This document shows, one piece after another, positions 1-8,048 of a DNA stretch of 64,000 bases. Location: NCBI GenBank assembly GCA_026418415.1, contig JAOABK010000006.1:1-64000 (forward strand). Direction: 5' to 3'. The translations under genes were made by a program, and so were the position numbers. The stretch's first letter is position 1, and every line of letters begins with the position of its first letter. The notes beneath the pieces were generated by a model. The model did no database searches and was not told the DNA's origin. It was given only the letters and a program-made list of their open reading frames with translations. Source of the DNA: Pseudomonadota bacterium (lineage in GTDB: Bacteria; CALINM01).

Positions 1-738
1 ATATTAACTACTGCTTATAGTGCGGAGAAAATAGGTTCTGTTGAAGAGTTAAAGGGAATAGCAGAGGTGTTTAGGCAGGAAGGTATAATAAAGCTCAAAT
101 TAAATGACCCTATATTTGAAAAAGATACATTACGAACTCGTGCAAACAGTCTTTTAAAAGTAAAATTTAATGATGGTAAAATTATTGTATTAACAGAAAA
201 AACAAAAATCACAATCGATAGTTATACAGATAAAAAAGAATTAAGCACGTTTAGAGGAGGAGTGAGAAGCATTGTTGAAAAACTAAGTAGAAACGAGTCT
301 TATAAAATAAAAACAACAACCGCCGTAGCAGGAATTAGAGGTACAGATTTTGCAGTGCTTCTTTTTGGAGATGAAATGAATGTTTTTGTTTTTGATGGTG
401 TTGTAAACGTTGGAAACTCTCTTGGCTCAATAGATGTTAACAAAGGATACCACACAATTGTATTTTCTAATCAACCTCCACAGGCACCAGTGAAAACTCC
501 TGATGATAAGTCAAAACAAATACAACAGCTTTTTAACACTCAAGGCCAGATTGATTTAAATAAAATAAAGGAATTGGAGGCTTTGCCTCAAGATGACAAA
601 GATGGTTCAAAAGAGAAGCCTCCAGTAATATCTCCTTTGCCAACAAATATACCTCCATCAGAGACAACCCCAAAAACATTAGAACCGCCGAAGCGCCAAT
701 GGGGAGAGCCACATCAACCACCATATCCTGGACCTTAA
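1..738 (+). CDS. FecR-domain protein, 5' end outside the window
   Basis: The frame is open from base 1, so the gene begins upstream; an internal GTG at 67 is only an apparent start. The first visible residues look like the end of a signal peptide (LTTAYSAEK), which suggests an exported protein. The segment around VAGIRGTDFAV, followed by VFDGVVNVGN, is the typical core of the FecR domain, found in periplasmic or surface proteins and in anti-sigma regulators. The last 80 residues are rich in Pro, Lys and Glu and look like a flexible tail. There is no sigma-factor gene beside it, so a role in iron signalling is not supported; a generic FecR-domain envelope protein is the safer call. Confidence 0.75.
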   Translation: MLTTAYSAEKIGSVEELKGIAEVFRQEGIIKLKLNDPIFEKDTLRTRANSLLKVKFNDGKIIVLTEKTKITIDSYTDKKELSTFRGGVRSIVEKLSRNESYKIKTTTAVAGIRGTDFAVLLFGDEMNVFVFDGVVNVGNSLGSIDVNKGYHTIVFSNQPPQAPVKTPDDKSKQIQQLFNTQGQIDLNKIKELEALPQDDKDGSKEKPPVISPLPTNIPPSETTPKTLEPPKRQWGEPHQPPYPGP

Positions 739-780
739 AATAAAAACCTATTTTAAATATTAAGGTTTGTTGATTTTTTT
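733..780 (+). terminator. possible weak terminator after the FecR gene
   Basis: Several short A/T-rich hairpins can form here, for example CCTTAA at 733-738 with TTAAGG at 760-765, or AAACCT at 744-749 with AGGTTT at 763-768. They are followed by a run of seven T at 774-780. The stems are weak and compete with each other, so this is a tentative call. Confidence 0.35.
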
Positions 781-790
781 AATTTTTATT

Positions 791-819
791 TTGACAATAA
801 TTTTATTATTTCTTATAAT
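791..819 (+). promoter_or_regulatory. consensus sigma70 promoter for the biotin carboxylase operon
   Basis: TTGACA (791-796) and TATAAT (814-819) are both perfect consensus hexamers with a 17-bp spacer. The -10 ends only 9 nt before the ATG at 828, so transcription should begin at about 825-827. No Shine-Dalgarno sequence lies before the ATG. The transcript would therefore be leaderless. Confidence 0.88.
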
Positions 820-827
820 TTCAAACC

Positions 828-2261
828 ATGGTTGTAGAAAGAGAATTCAAAAAGATATTGATTGCTAATAGAGGTGAAATTGCAAGTAGAATAATAAGAA
901 CTTGCAAGGAAATGGGTATTACATCAGTTGCTATATATTCTGAAGTTGATAAAAATGCCCATCATGTAAGAAAAGCAGATAAATCCTATCTTGTAGGACC
1001 TGGCCCGCTTGAAGGTTATCTAAATTATCATAGAATTGTTGATTTAGCGAAAGAAATTGGCGTTGATGCAATACATCCTGGATATGGATTTTTATCAGAA
1101 AATCCAGATTTTGCAAAATATTGTGAAGAAAAGGGAATAACATTCATAGGTCCATCAAGTGAAAATATTGCATTATTAGGTAATAAGATAGCTTCAAGAG
1201 AGCTTGCCAAGAAAGTGGGACTGCCATTGCTACCGGGTTCTGATGAGCCTATTAAAGACATTGATGATGCAATGAAATTAGCAAATGATATAGGTTATCC
1301 TGTAATTATAAAAGCTGCATTTGGTGGTGGCGGAAGAGGAATGAGAGTTTGTTGGAATGAAAAGGAGTTAAAAACCTATGTAAATATCTGCATGTCTGAA
1401 TCGAAAAAAGCTTTTGGTAGAGCAGATATATTTTTAGAAAAATATTTGCAAGAACCCCATCATATAGAGTTTCAGATACTTGGTGATCAACATGGAAATG
1501 TAATTCACCTTGGAGAACGTGATTGTTCTATTCAGAGAAGACATCAGAAATTAGTTGAAATAGCACCGTCTCTAATACTTGATCAAAAATTAAGAGAAGA
1601 AATAGGCTCAGCAGCTGTTAAACTTGCTAAGGCAGTAAACTATACAAATGCAGGTACAGTTGAATTTTTAGTAGATGGTAAAGGCAACTTCTACTTTATG
1701 GAAATGAACACAAGAATTCAAGTAGAACATCCTGTTACAGAAGTTGTTACAGGTATAGATATCGTAAGAGAACAAATTAGGATTGCGGAAGGTAAACCTC
1801 TTTCAATATCTCAAGATCAGGTAGATCTAAGAGGATATGCCATAGAAGTTAGAATTTGCGCAGAGGATCCGAAAAATAATTTTATGCCCGATTTTGGAAG
1901 AATTACATCCTATAACTCTCCTGGTGGTATTGGTATAAGACTTGATGGAGCGGTTTATCAAGGTTATACAATACCTCCCTATTATGATTCAATGATTGTA
2001 AAACTTATAGTCTATGGTAGAACTTGGGATGAGACTGTTTCAAGATTAGGAAGGGCTTTAGATGAGTATGTAATAAGAGGAATTAAGACAACTATACCCT
2101 TTTACATGAAAATCGTGAATGATCCTGATTTTAGAAATGGTATTTTTGATACAGAATTTATAAATAAAAAACCCTATTTACTTGAATATCAAGATTATGT
2201 AGATCCTATGGATTATGTAATAGCAATTGCAGCTGCAATAGCAATAAGAGAAGGAGTTTGA
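828..2261 (+). CDS. biotin carboxylase subunit (AccC/PycA type)
   Basis: This is the ATP-dependent biotin carboxylase that charges carrier-bound biotin with bicarbonate. The N-terminus KILIANRGEIASR is the family signature. The ATP-grasp glycine-rich loop FGGGGRGM is at residues 165-172 and the active-site segment MNTRIQVEH at 293-301. At 477 aa it has the usual length for a stand-alone AccC or a pyruvate carboxylase A subunit. The biotin carrier follows after 2 nt, but no carboxyltransferase gene is present. It could therefore serve pyruvate, acetyl-CoA or propionyl-CoA carboxylase. Linkage to a pyruvate-carboxylase-like carrier favours the first, by inference. The start has no ribosome binding site and sits at the predicted transcription start. 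Confidence 0.93.
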   Translation: MVVEREFKKILIANRGEIASRIIRTCKEMGITSVAIYSEVDKNAHHVRKADKSYLVGPGPLEGYLNYHRIVDLAKEIGVDAIHPGYGFLSENPDFAKYCEEKGITFIGPSSENIALLGNKIASRELAKKVGLPLLPGSDEPIKDIDDAMKLANDIGYPVIIKAAFGGGGRGMRVCWNEKELKTYVNICMSESKKAFGRADIFLEKYLQEPHHIEFQILGDQHGNVIHLGERDCSIQRRHQKLVEIAPSLILDQKLREEIGSAAVKLAKAVNYTNAGTVEFLVDGKGNFYFMEMNTRIQVEHPVTEVVTGIDIVREQIRIAEGKPLSISQDQVDLRGYAIEVRICAEDPKNNFMPDFGRITSYNSPGGIGIRLDGAVYQGYTIPPYYDSMIVKLIVYGRTWDETVSRLGRALDEYVIRGIKTTIPFYMKIVNDPDFRNGIFDTEFINKKPYLLEYQDYVDPMDYVIAIAAAIAIREGV

Positions 2262-2263
2262 AC

Positions 2264-2740
2264 ATGGAGAAAGATAGAAAATTTAACTATATTAGACTTG
2301 CACCAAAACACTATAAATTGTATCTCCATGGTAATGAGTATGATGTTAGGGTTATCGGTACTGGACAAAAACAGGGTGATGTAAAGCCTTTATATTTAGA
2401 AATTGATGGAAGATTAGAAGAGGTTATGATAGAAATAAAAGAATATGAAGAGGTCGTCGAAGAAGTAGCAGTCCCTTTTGCTTCTGCAGAATTAGGGCGT
2501 CCAAGAACAAAAATTAAAGCAACAAGAGATGGAGATGTGACCTGCCCAATACCCGGAAAAATTGTCGATATACTTGTAAGAGTAGGGGATCATGTAAAAG
2601 TAGGACAACCTGTTTTAATAGTTGAAGCGATGAAAATGGACAATGAAATTCACGCACCAAAAGATGGTATAGTTAGAGAGATTTATGTTGAAAAAAATGA
2701 TACAGTTATGCCCGATGAAGCACTAATCTTTATAGATTAA
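2264..2740 (+). CDS. biotin carboxyl carrier protein / biotin-attachment subunit
   Basis: The last 75 residues form a biotinyl domain: CPIPGKIVDILV, then EAMKM with the biotinylated lysine at residue 124, then a closing hairpin. The first 80 residues resemble the region before the biotinyl domain in pyruvate carboxylase B and oxaloacetate decarboxylase alpha subunits more than AccB. The start was set at ATG 2264 because AAGGAG at 2251-2256 lies 7 nt upstream; a TTG at 2258 is too close to it. It belongs with the biotin carboxylase just before it, and the matching carboxyltransferase must be encoded elsewhere. Confidence 0.88.
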   Translation: MEKDRKFNYIRLAPKHYKLYLHGNEYDVRVIGTGQKQGDVKPLYLEIDGRLEEVMIEIKEYEEVVEEVAVPFASAELGRPRTKIKATRDGDVTCPIPGKIVDILVRVGDHVKVGQPVLIVEAMKMDNEIHAPKDGIVREIYVEKNDTVMPDEALIFID

Positions 2741-5028
2741 TGGATGAGATTTTAGAAAGATATAAAAAAAAGAAAGTTTTAAATGCATTAGAAAATAATA
2801 TTGACAGGTTTTATAAAAGCCTTCCATATTTTATTGAAAACTATACAAAATTTAAATTTATTCCCTTTTCCCTATCAACTGAATTATTAGACGAAATAGA
2901 TAAAAGCTTTAAAAATCTTAAGGAAGTAATCCAAACAACCTGCTTTCCCTATGAGGAAAAAAATGTTAATTTTGATTACCTATTTGATGTCACACCCCTG
3001 GTTGGTAGAGAATACCAATTTTTAAAAAATATTCTTTATTATGATAATTTAATAGATAAGAGAACAATTGAAAAGTGGATAACCTATAGTGGAAGAAATT
3101 TAAAACGTAAACTAATGGATATTTTCTTAAAGGTTTCAAGGGAGTTTAAAGATCCCTGGTCAGGTCAGTTTCTTTTCATGATAATACTAATTATAAATTT
3201 TTCTTCATTGAAAAATGAAATTGTTAAAATAAATTTGGGAAAGGTTACCAATGAAAGAAAAGATATGTTCTTTTCATATTTTTTCTATTTTTATTTAAAA
3301 CTTATATTAGAAGAGTTAGCTGAAGAAATTAAAGATGAAAACCTGATGAATTATATCAATTTTAGTTATATAAGTCCTTTAAACTTTTGTGAAATAAAAA
3401 CTTCTTTTTTAAGATATTTTTATAATTTCTGGGAACTTAGCAACAGAGAATACTCTTTATTTGAAAGTTATAAATTTTATGATGCATTTGAAAAATTAGA
3501 TGATATCTATACAGAATTAAAAGAAAACTCTGAGATTATAGAAGAATCAACGAAATCTTCTATTTGCAACTTTATCAGAAAAGAAATATTTAACTTTCTT
3601 GCAGTTAATTATCATAATGGTGTTTTCTTTAGGCATTTAGCGATGATAATTTATAATCCTATGCAATTACAAAGATTTTGCTTCGATAGAGATTACAGAT
3701 TTGATGTTTATAAACTTTCTAAAGATGTAAGTGGTAATCAGGAAATTTTAGAAAAAATAAATACCTTTAAAAATGATTTGGAGAGAAAAATACAAGATCT
3801 AAAATCAAAGCCAATAAATGATTTTCTAAAAAAAAGTTTGTTGAGTTATTTCAGATTTAAGTGTCATTTTAACATAGAATCCAATATTAATGAATTAATT
3901 AAGGCCTTTAAGGATAGAAGGGTAGAAAAATCTCTTGATTTGAAAGATGAATATGAAAATGGAAGACTCTATTATTTTTCTTTTGATAATAAAAGCGTTA
4001 TAAAAGAAAGCACAGAACTAAGATCAGCAGCAATATATATTGACATAAGAGATTTTTCAAAAAAAACTTTTAAATTAAAAGAACAGACAATAGGAGAACT
4101 TTTAAAAGACAAATTTTATGCACCCATACTTCATTATGCTTCTGACAAAACCCTCTCTGAAGAAATACTACTTCATAATATAGTAGGTGATTCTATTATA
4201 TTTAGCGGTTCAATTGAAGAAATAATAAAGCTTGCGATTGTTATAAAAAGAGATAGTGAAGAGTATAAGAGTGGTTTAGAGCATGTAATTTTTGATGAAA
4301 GTAAAAAAGAGTTATTAGCAGTTGATTTGGGTATTTTCATCGCCTATGGAAAAAAACCAATGATATTTAACATTCCATCGGAATATGGAAATTTGAATAT
4401 TGCTTTAGGCGAAACAATTAACTTAGCAAGTAGAGGCTCAAAGAGAGATTTTAATGCTAAAAGAAGACTCGATTACATTATCGATTATGAAAGCAAAGTA
4501 AGAGGTATAAATGTTAAATTGCCATTTAATGTATATATTGTAGAGGGTTATAGCTTTATAATGCCACCCTCTTTAGAAAATAAACTTTTAAATATTACTG
4601 ATCTAAATGAAGAACAAAAGATTATTAGTAGTTATTTTGAGCAATTAAAATTAGATGTATCAATTGATGATAGTAACCTCTTTTGGTCAAAACAAAAGTT
4701 TATTTATAATATAGGTATTGGGCTTACAGAAGAAGCTTTCTTAGCATTTCTTCAAGTTTTGAGAGTTTATTCAAATATTAAAAAAATTATTATAAATGTT
4801 AAACAACTTCCTGAAGATATTCAAAAAAAATACTATTTTAAAAGTATTGAAATGGAATTTTGTTATATTAAGCATAGAAAGTCTGGAGAAGTTTATTTAT
4901 TTAGAAAAGAAGGTGGAATTGTATTCAAGGGTTATGATAATGAAACAATTGTTTGGGAATTAATAACAAAGGAGATGCCTGTATATAACGAACTAATAAG
5001 TACTTTTCAGAGGAGTAATCTTATATGA
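2740..5028 (+). CDS. large protein with class III nucleotidyl cyclase-like C-terminal domain
   Basis: I do not recognise the N-terminal 420 residues, which are rich in Phe, Tyr, Lys and Glu and look helical. From about residue 428 there is a pattern like a class III adenylate/guanylate cyclase: AAIYIDIRDF with possible metal ligand D435, VGDSIIF with D484, a segment GIFIAYGKK, and LGETINLASR with N561 and R565 at the places of the transition-state residues. Similarity is clear in order but weak in detail, so activity is not assured. It overlaps the carrier gene by one base and the next gene by four, so it is translated as part of the same operon. There is no signal peptide or obvious membrane segment. 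Confidence 0.6.
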   Translation: MDEILERYKKKKVLNALENNIDRFYKSLPYFIENYTKFKFIPFSLSTELLDEIDKSFKNLKEVIQTTCFPYEEKNVNFDYLFDVTPLVGREYQFLKNILYYDNLIDKRTIEKWITYSGRNLKRKLMDIFLKVSREFKDPWSGQFLFMIILIINFSSLKNEIVKINLGKVTNERKDMFFSYFFYFYLKLILEELAEEIKDENLMNYINFSYISPLNFCEIKTSFLRYFYNFWELSNREYSLFESYKFYDAFEKLDDIYTELKENSEIIEESTKSSICNFIRKEIFNFLAVNYHNGVFFRHLAMIIYNPMQLQRFCFDRDYRFDVYKLSKDVSGNQEILEKINTFKNDLERKIQDLKSKPINDFLKKSLLSYFRFKCHFNIESNINELIKAFKDRRVEKSLDLKDEYENGRLYYFSFDNKSVIKESTELRSAAIYIDIRDFSKKTFKLKEQTIGELLKDKFYAPILHYASDKTLSEEILLHNIVGDSIIFSGSIEEIIKLAIVIKRDSEEYKSGLEHVIFDESKKELLAVDLGIFIAYGKKPMIFNIPSEYGNLNIALGETINLASRGSKRDFNAKRRLDYIIDYESKVRGINVKLPFNVYIVEGYSFIMPPSLENKLLNITDLNEEQKIISSYFEQLKLDVSIDDSNLFWSKQKFIYNIGIGLTEEAFLAFLQVLRVYSNIKKIIINVKQLPEDIQKKYYFKSIEMEFCYIKHRKSGEVYLFRKEGGIVFKGYDNETIVWELITKEMPVYNELISTFQRSNLI

Positions 5029-5891
5029 GAATTGGTTTTATTGGCTTAGGTAATTTAGGTAAGGCAATAATAAAAAGATTGAAATCCCAAAACTTTGAAC
5101 TACATGTATGGAATAGAACTCTTAGTAAGGCAGAAGGTCTTGAAGTAACTGTCCATGAAAGTCCAGCAAAATTATTCAATATTAGTAACATAGTGATTAT
5201 AAACTTATTTGATAGTATTGCTGTTAGGAGTGTTTTTGAGATGGAAAATGGTATTTTGTCCGCTAATTTAATGGATAAAATTATTATCGATACAACAACA
5301 AATAATCATAAAGAGGTAATGAAATTTCATATAGAGGTTTCAAATAAGGGTGGGTACTATATAGAAGCACCAGTACTTGGAAGTGTTAACCCAGCTTTAC
5401 AGGGAAATTTAACGATTCTTGTAAGTGGTAGTAAAGATGCCTATAATAGAGTGGAAAATATACTTACTGTAATAGGATCTAAAATATTTTATTTAGAAGA
5501 TCCAGGACTTTCTACTAAAATGAAGTTAATAAATAATTTATTGTTAGGGGTATTTATGGCCGGTATTTCTGAGAGTTTACTGCTTGCTGAAAAATGCGGT
5601 ATTTCAGTCCAAAGGGCTATTGAAATATTAATGTCTGGAGCAGGAAATTCTATGGTTTTATCTGCAAAAAAAGATAAAATTATAAATGAAGACTATTCTC
5701 CTCATTTTTCTTCATCGTTAATTTATAAAGACTTACATTATTTACAAGAACTCGCCTATGAATTGAAAACAACCTTATTTACAGGCGGATGTGTTAAAGA
5801 GTTGTATGGATTAACTTTTTCAAAAAATGCTTCGGAATTGGATTTTAGCTATATTTTTAAATTATTACAGGAATTAAACAATAATTCCTGA
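5025..5891 (+). CDS. NAD(P)-dependent beta-hydroxyacid dehydrogenase (3-hydroxyisobutyrate dehydrogenase family)
   Basis: The N-terminal Rossmann motif GFIGLGNLG sits at residues 4-12. The family's substrate-binding stretch appears as APVLGSVNPALQGNLTI, and the catalytic-lysine segment as STKMKLINN. The length, 288 aa, is normal for this family, which includes tartronate semialdehyde, glyoxylate and succinic semialdehyde reductases. The usual APVSGG substrate loop reads APVLGS here, so the substrate cannot be assigned. The ATG overlaps the preceding gene's stop as ATGA, indicating translational coupling. Confidence 0.85.
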   Translation: MRIGFIGLGNLGKAIIKRLKSQNFELHVWNRTLSKAEGLEVTVHESPAKLFNISNIVIINLFDSIAVRSVFEMENGILSANLMDKIIIDTTTNNHKEVMKFHIEVSNKGGYYIEAPVLGSVNPALQGNLTILVSGSKDAYNRVENILTVIGSKIFYLEDPGLSTKMKLINNLLLGVFMAGISESLLLAEKCGISVQRAIEILMSGAGNSMVLSAKKDKIINEDYSPHFSSSLIYKDLHYLQELAYELKTTLFTGGCVKELYGLTFSKNASELDFSYIFKLLQELNNNS

Positions 5892-5893
5892 AC

Positions 5894-5922
5894 TTGACTT
5901 TATTTCTACTTTACAATAATCT
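5894..5922 (+). promoter_or_regulatory. probable promoter for the roadblock-ftsY unit
   Basis: TTGACT at 5894-5899 is followed 17 bp later by a poor -10, TAATCT (5917-5922). A better -10 match, TACAAT (5912-5917), overlaps it but is too close to the -35. Either choice starts the transcript within a few bases of the ATG at 5931, which has no Shine-Dalgarno sequence. Confidence 0.5.
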
Positions 5923-5930
5923 AAACTACT

Positions 5931-6278
5931 ATGCCTTTTGAAAAAATTTTAAAAGATTTAGTCTTAAAAATGCAGGCTAAAGGTGCAATATTACTTGATT
6001 GGGAAGGTGAAAGTGTAGTTCATTATGGTTTGATTGACGAGTATGATTTGAAAGTGATTGGTGCCTATCAAGTTATCATACATAATTTTTTAAAAAATAT
6101 AAAAACTCAAGCAGGATTAAATTTTTTTCAAATCAAATATGAAAAAATGATAGCCCAATTTATGCCAATAACTAAAGACTATTTTGTTATGTTAATTTTT
6201 GATAACAAAGAGCTTGCTTCCAAGGCACTATATTATTTAGAGAAGGTTGCTCAAGATTTTAAGAAGGAGATTGGTTGA
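5931..6278 (+). CDS. roadblock/LC7-like small protein
   Basis: This 115-residue protein has the alternating pattern of the roadblock/LC7 fold: an N-terminal helix (EKILKDLVLKM), strands KGAILLDWEGESVVHYG, a long helix, then strands ending in YFVMLIFDN and a C-terminal helix. Proteins of this kind (MglB and relatives) usually bind and regulate small GTPases. It overlaps ftsY, an SRP-type GTPase, by one base, but no MglA-like GTPase gene is in the window, so a link to FtsY is only suggested by position. The start codon has no ribosome binding site. Confidence 0.6.
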   Translation: MPFEKILKDLVLKMQAKGAILLDWEGESVVHYGLIDEYDLKVIGAYQVIIHNFLKNIKTQAGLNFFQIKYEKMIAQFMPITKDYFVMLIFDNKELASKALYYLEKVAQDFKKEIG

Positions 6279-7171
6279 TGTTTTTTAAAAAAATAAAGGA
6301 AAGTCTTTCTAAAACCCATGATAAGCTTGTTACAGGCCTTAATCATATACTTGGACGGTCTGTAATCGATGAATCTTTGTGGGAAGAGTTAGAGACTTTA
6401 CTTATAACTTCAGATGTTGGTGTGGAAACATCTTCATTAATAATAAAAAACCTTAAAAAACAAAGCTTTAAAGATAGTGAAGATTTAAAAATAGGGCTTA
6501 TAAATGAGATAACAAAAATACTCAGTCCCTATGCACGAGTGATTAACAATAATCAAGCAAAACCCTATGTTATTATGATTGTAGGTGTTAATGGGGTTGG
6601 AAAGACAACTACAATAGCTAAGTTAAGCAAGTTCTTTATAAATAATGGTAAAAAAGTAGTTTTAGGTGCAGCAGACACTTTTAGGGCTGCTGCTATTGAA
6701 CAATTGGAAATATGGGCTAATAGATTAGGTATAGATATTGTTAAACAAAAAGAAAATGCGGATCCAGCAGCAGTAGCCTTCGATAGTCTGCAATTTGCAA
6801 AATCAAAAGGTCATGATGTGCTAATTATCGATACAGCAGGCAGACTTCATACAAAGACTAACTTAATGGAAGAACTTAAAAAAATAAAAAGGGTTTTGCA
6901 AAAGGTATCTCCTGAGTATCCCCATGAAACATTCTTAGTTCTTGATGCTACTTTAGGTCAAAATACTATTAATCAGGCTAAGGTTTTTAATGAAGCTATA
7001 AATGCAACAGGTATAATTATGACAAAGCTTGATGGTACAGCAAAAGGCGGAGTGTTGATTAATGTTGTGAATTCTCTAAAAATTCCTGTATATTTTGTAG
7101 GTGTAGGAGAAGGTATAGATGATTTGGAAGTATTTGATGCTAAATCCTTTGCTGAGGGGCTTTTTGAATGA
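6278..7171 (+). CDS. ftsY: signal recognition particle receptor FtsY
   Basis: FtsY docks SRP-ribosome complexes at the inner membrane and hydrolyses GTP together with Ffh. The P-loop GVNGVGKTT is at residues 103-111. The DTAGR motif and TKLDGTAKGG guanine-specificity/closing motif are intact. At 297 aa it is essentially the N and G domains, without the long acidic A domain of enterobacterial FtsY. ATG 6278 was preferred to TTG 6275 because AAGGAG at 6264-6269 is 8 nt upstream. It is followed by an overlapping LOG-family gene. Confidence 0.96.
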   Translation: MFFKKIKESLSKTHDKLVTGLNHILGRSVIDESLWEELETLLITSDVGVETSSLIIKNLKKQSFKDSEDLKIGLINEITKILSPYARVINNNQAKPYVIMIVGVNGVGKTTTIAKLSKFFINNGKKVVLGAADTFRAAAIEQLEIWANRLGIDIVKQKENADPAAVAFDSLQFAKSKGHDVLIIDTAGRLHTKTNLMEELKKIKRVLQKVSPEYPHETFLVLDATLGQNTINQAKVFNEAINATGIIMTKLDGTAKGGVLINVVNSLKIPVYFVGVGEGIDDLEVFDAKSFAEGLFE

Positions 7172-7881
7172 CTAATAATTTTAAAGAACCTGAAAATTTT
7201 AATAACTATGATATTCTCCATGAGTATAGAGAGAAACAGTACATAATTGATGCTATTAAGGTTGGTGATACATGGAGAATTTTTCGTGTATTGTCAGAAT
7301 TGGTAGAAGGCTTTGAAAAGCTAAGTCAGATAGTACCAGCGGTTACTGTCTTTGGATCAGCAAGGGCAAAACCAAATAGTAAATACTATAAAATGGCAAG
7401 GCAAATTACTGGATGTTTAGTAGAATATGGAGTCTCAACACTAACAGGCGGTGGACCTGGTATCATGGAAGCAGCGAATAGAGGTGCCTTTGAACATGGG
7501 GGTAAGTCTGTCGGTTGTAATATAGAGTTACCTTTGGAACAAAAACCAAACAAATATTGTAATATTCTTGTTAGTTTTCACTATTTCTTTATAAGAAAAT
7601 TGATGCTTGTTAAATATTCATCGGGATTTATAATTTTTCCCGGAGGATATGGGACTCTTGATGAAGTGTTTGAAGCATTAACATTAATACAGACAAAAAA
7701 GATAAAGCCTTTTCCACTAATATTAGTAGGATCTGAATATTGGCAGGGCTTATATGATTGGATAAAAAATAACGCCCTTAAAAGAAAACTAATAGATAAA
7801 CAGGATTTAGATTTAATTGAGATCCTCAATACACCTGAAGAGGTGGTAACAAAAATTCTTAGATTTCTTAAACTAAAATAG
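7168..7881 (+). CDS. LOG-family protein (nucleoside 5'-monophosphate phosphoribohydrolase type)
   Basis: The Rossmann-like LOG fold is shown by FGSARA near the N-terminus, GGGPGIMEAANRG, and the signature PGGYGTLDE at residues 158-166. Characterised members cleave cytokinin ribotides or purine monophosphates to free the base. It is 237 aa long, a normal size, and starts inside the ftsY stop codon. Bacterial members are often of unknown physiological role, and nothing nearby specifies one. Confidence 0.85.
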   Translation: MTNNFKEPENFNNYDILHEYREKQYIIDAIKVGDTWRIFRVLSELVEGFEKLSQIVPAVTVFGSARAKPNSKYYKMARQITGCLVEYGVSTLTGGGPGIMEAANRGAFEHGGKSVGCNIELPLEQKPNKYCNILVSFHYFFIRKLMLVKYSSGFIIFPGGYGTLDEVFEALTLIQTKKIKPFPLILVGSEYWQGLYDWIKNNALKRKLIDKQDLDLIEILNTPEEVVTKILRFLKLK

Positions 7882-8010
7882 AAATAATTCTTATTGTCAT
7901 TTCTACTGCTCAGTCAAAATTTATTACTATTACAAGATCTCACATAGTTTTTGGATTTTTTTAATTTTTCTGTTTTGCTGGAATTATAACACACAAAATT
8001 TTTCTTTTTC

Positions 8011-8039
8011 TTGTAAAACAAAGTATTCAATGGTATCAT
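8011..8039 (+). promoter_or_regulatory. promoter for the radical SAM-lepA unit
   Basis: TTGTAA (8011-8016) and TATCAT (8034-8039) are separated by 17 bp. The -10 ends 10 nt before the ATG at 8049, and no Shine-Dalgarno sequence is present, so the message should be leaderless or nearly so. The rest of the 7882-8048 gap is A/T-rich, and I see no RNA gene or strong hairpin in it. Confidence 0.7.
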
Positions 8040-8048
8040 TAAAAACTA

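Noticed and set aside
7882..8048. Possible small RNA or terminator in the 167-bp gap after the LOG gene
   Set aside because: Only a 6-bp A/T-rich stem with a long loop is visible, and there is no T-tract directly after it.
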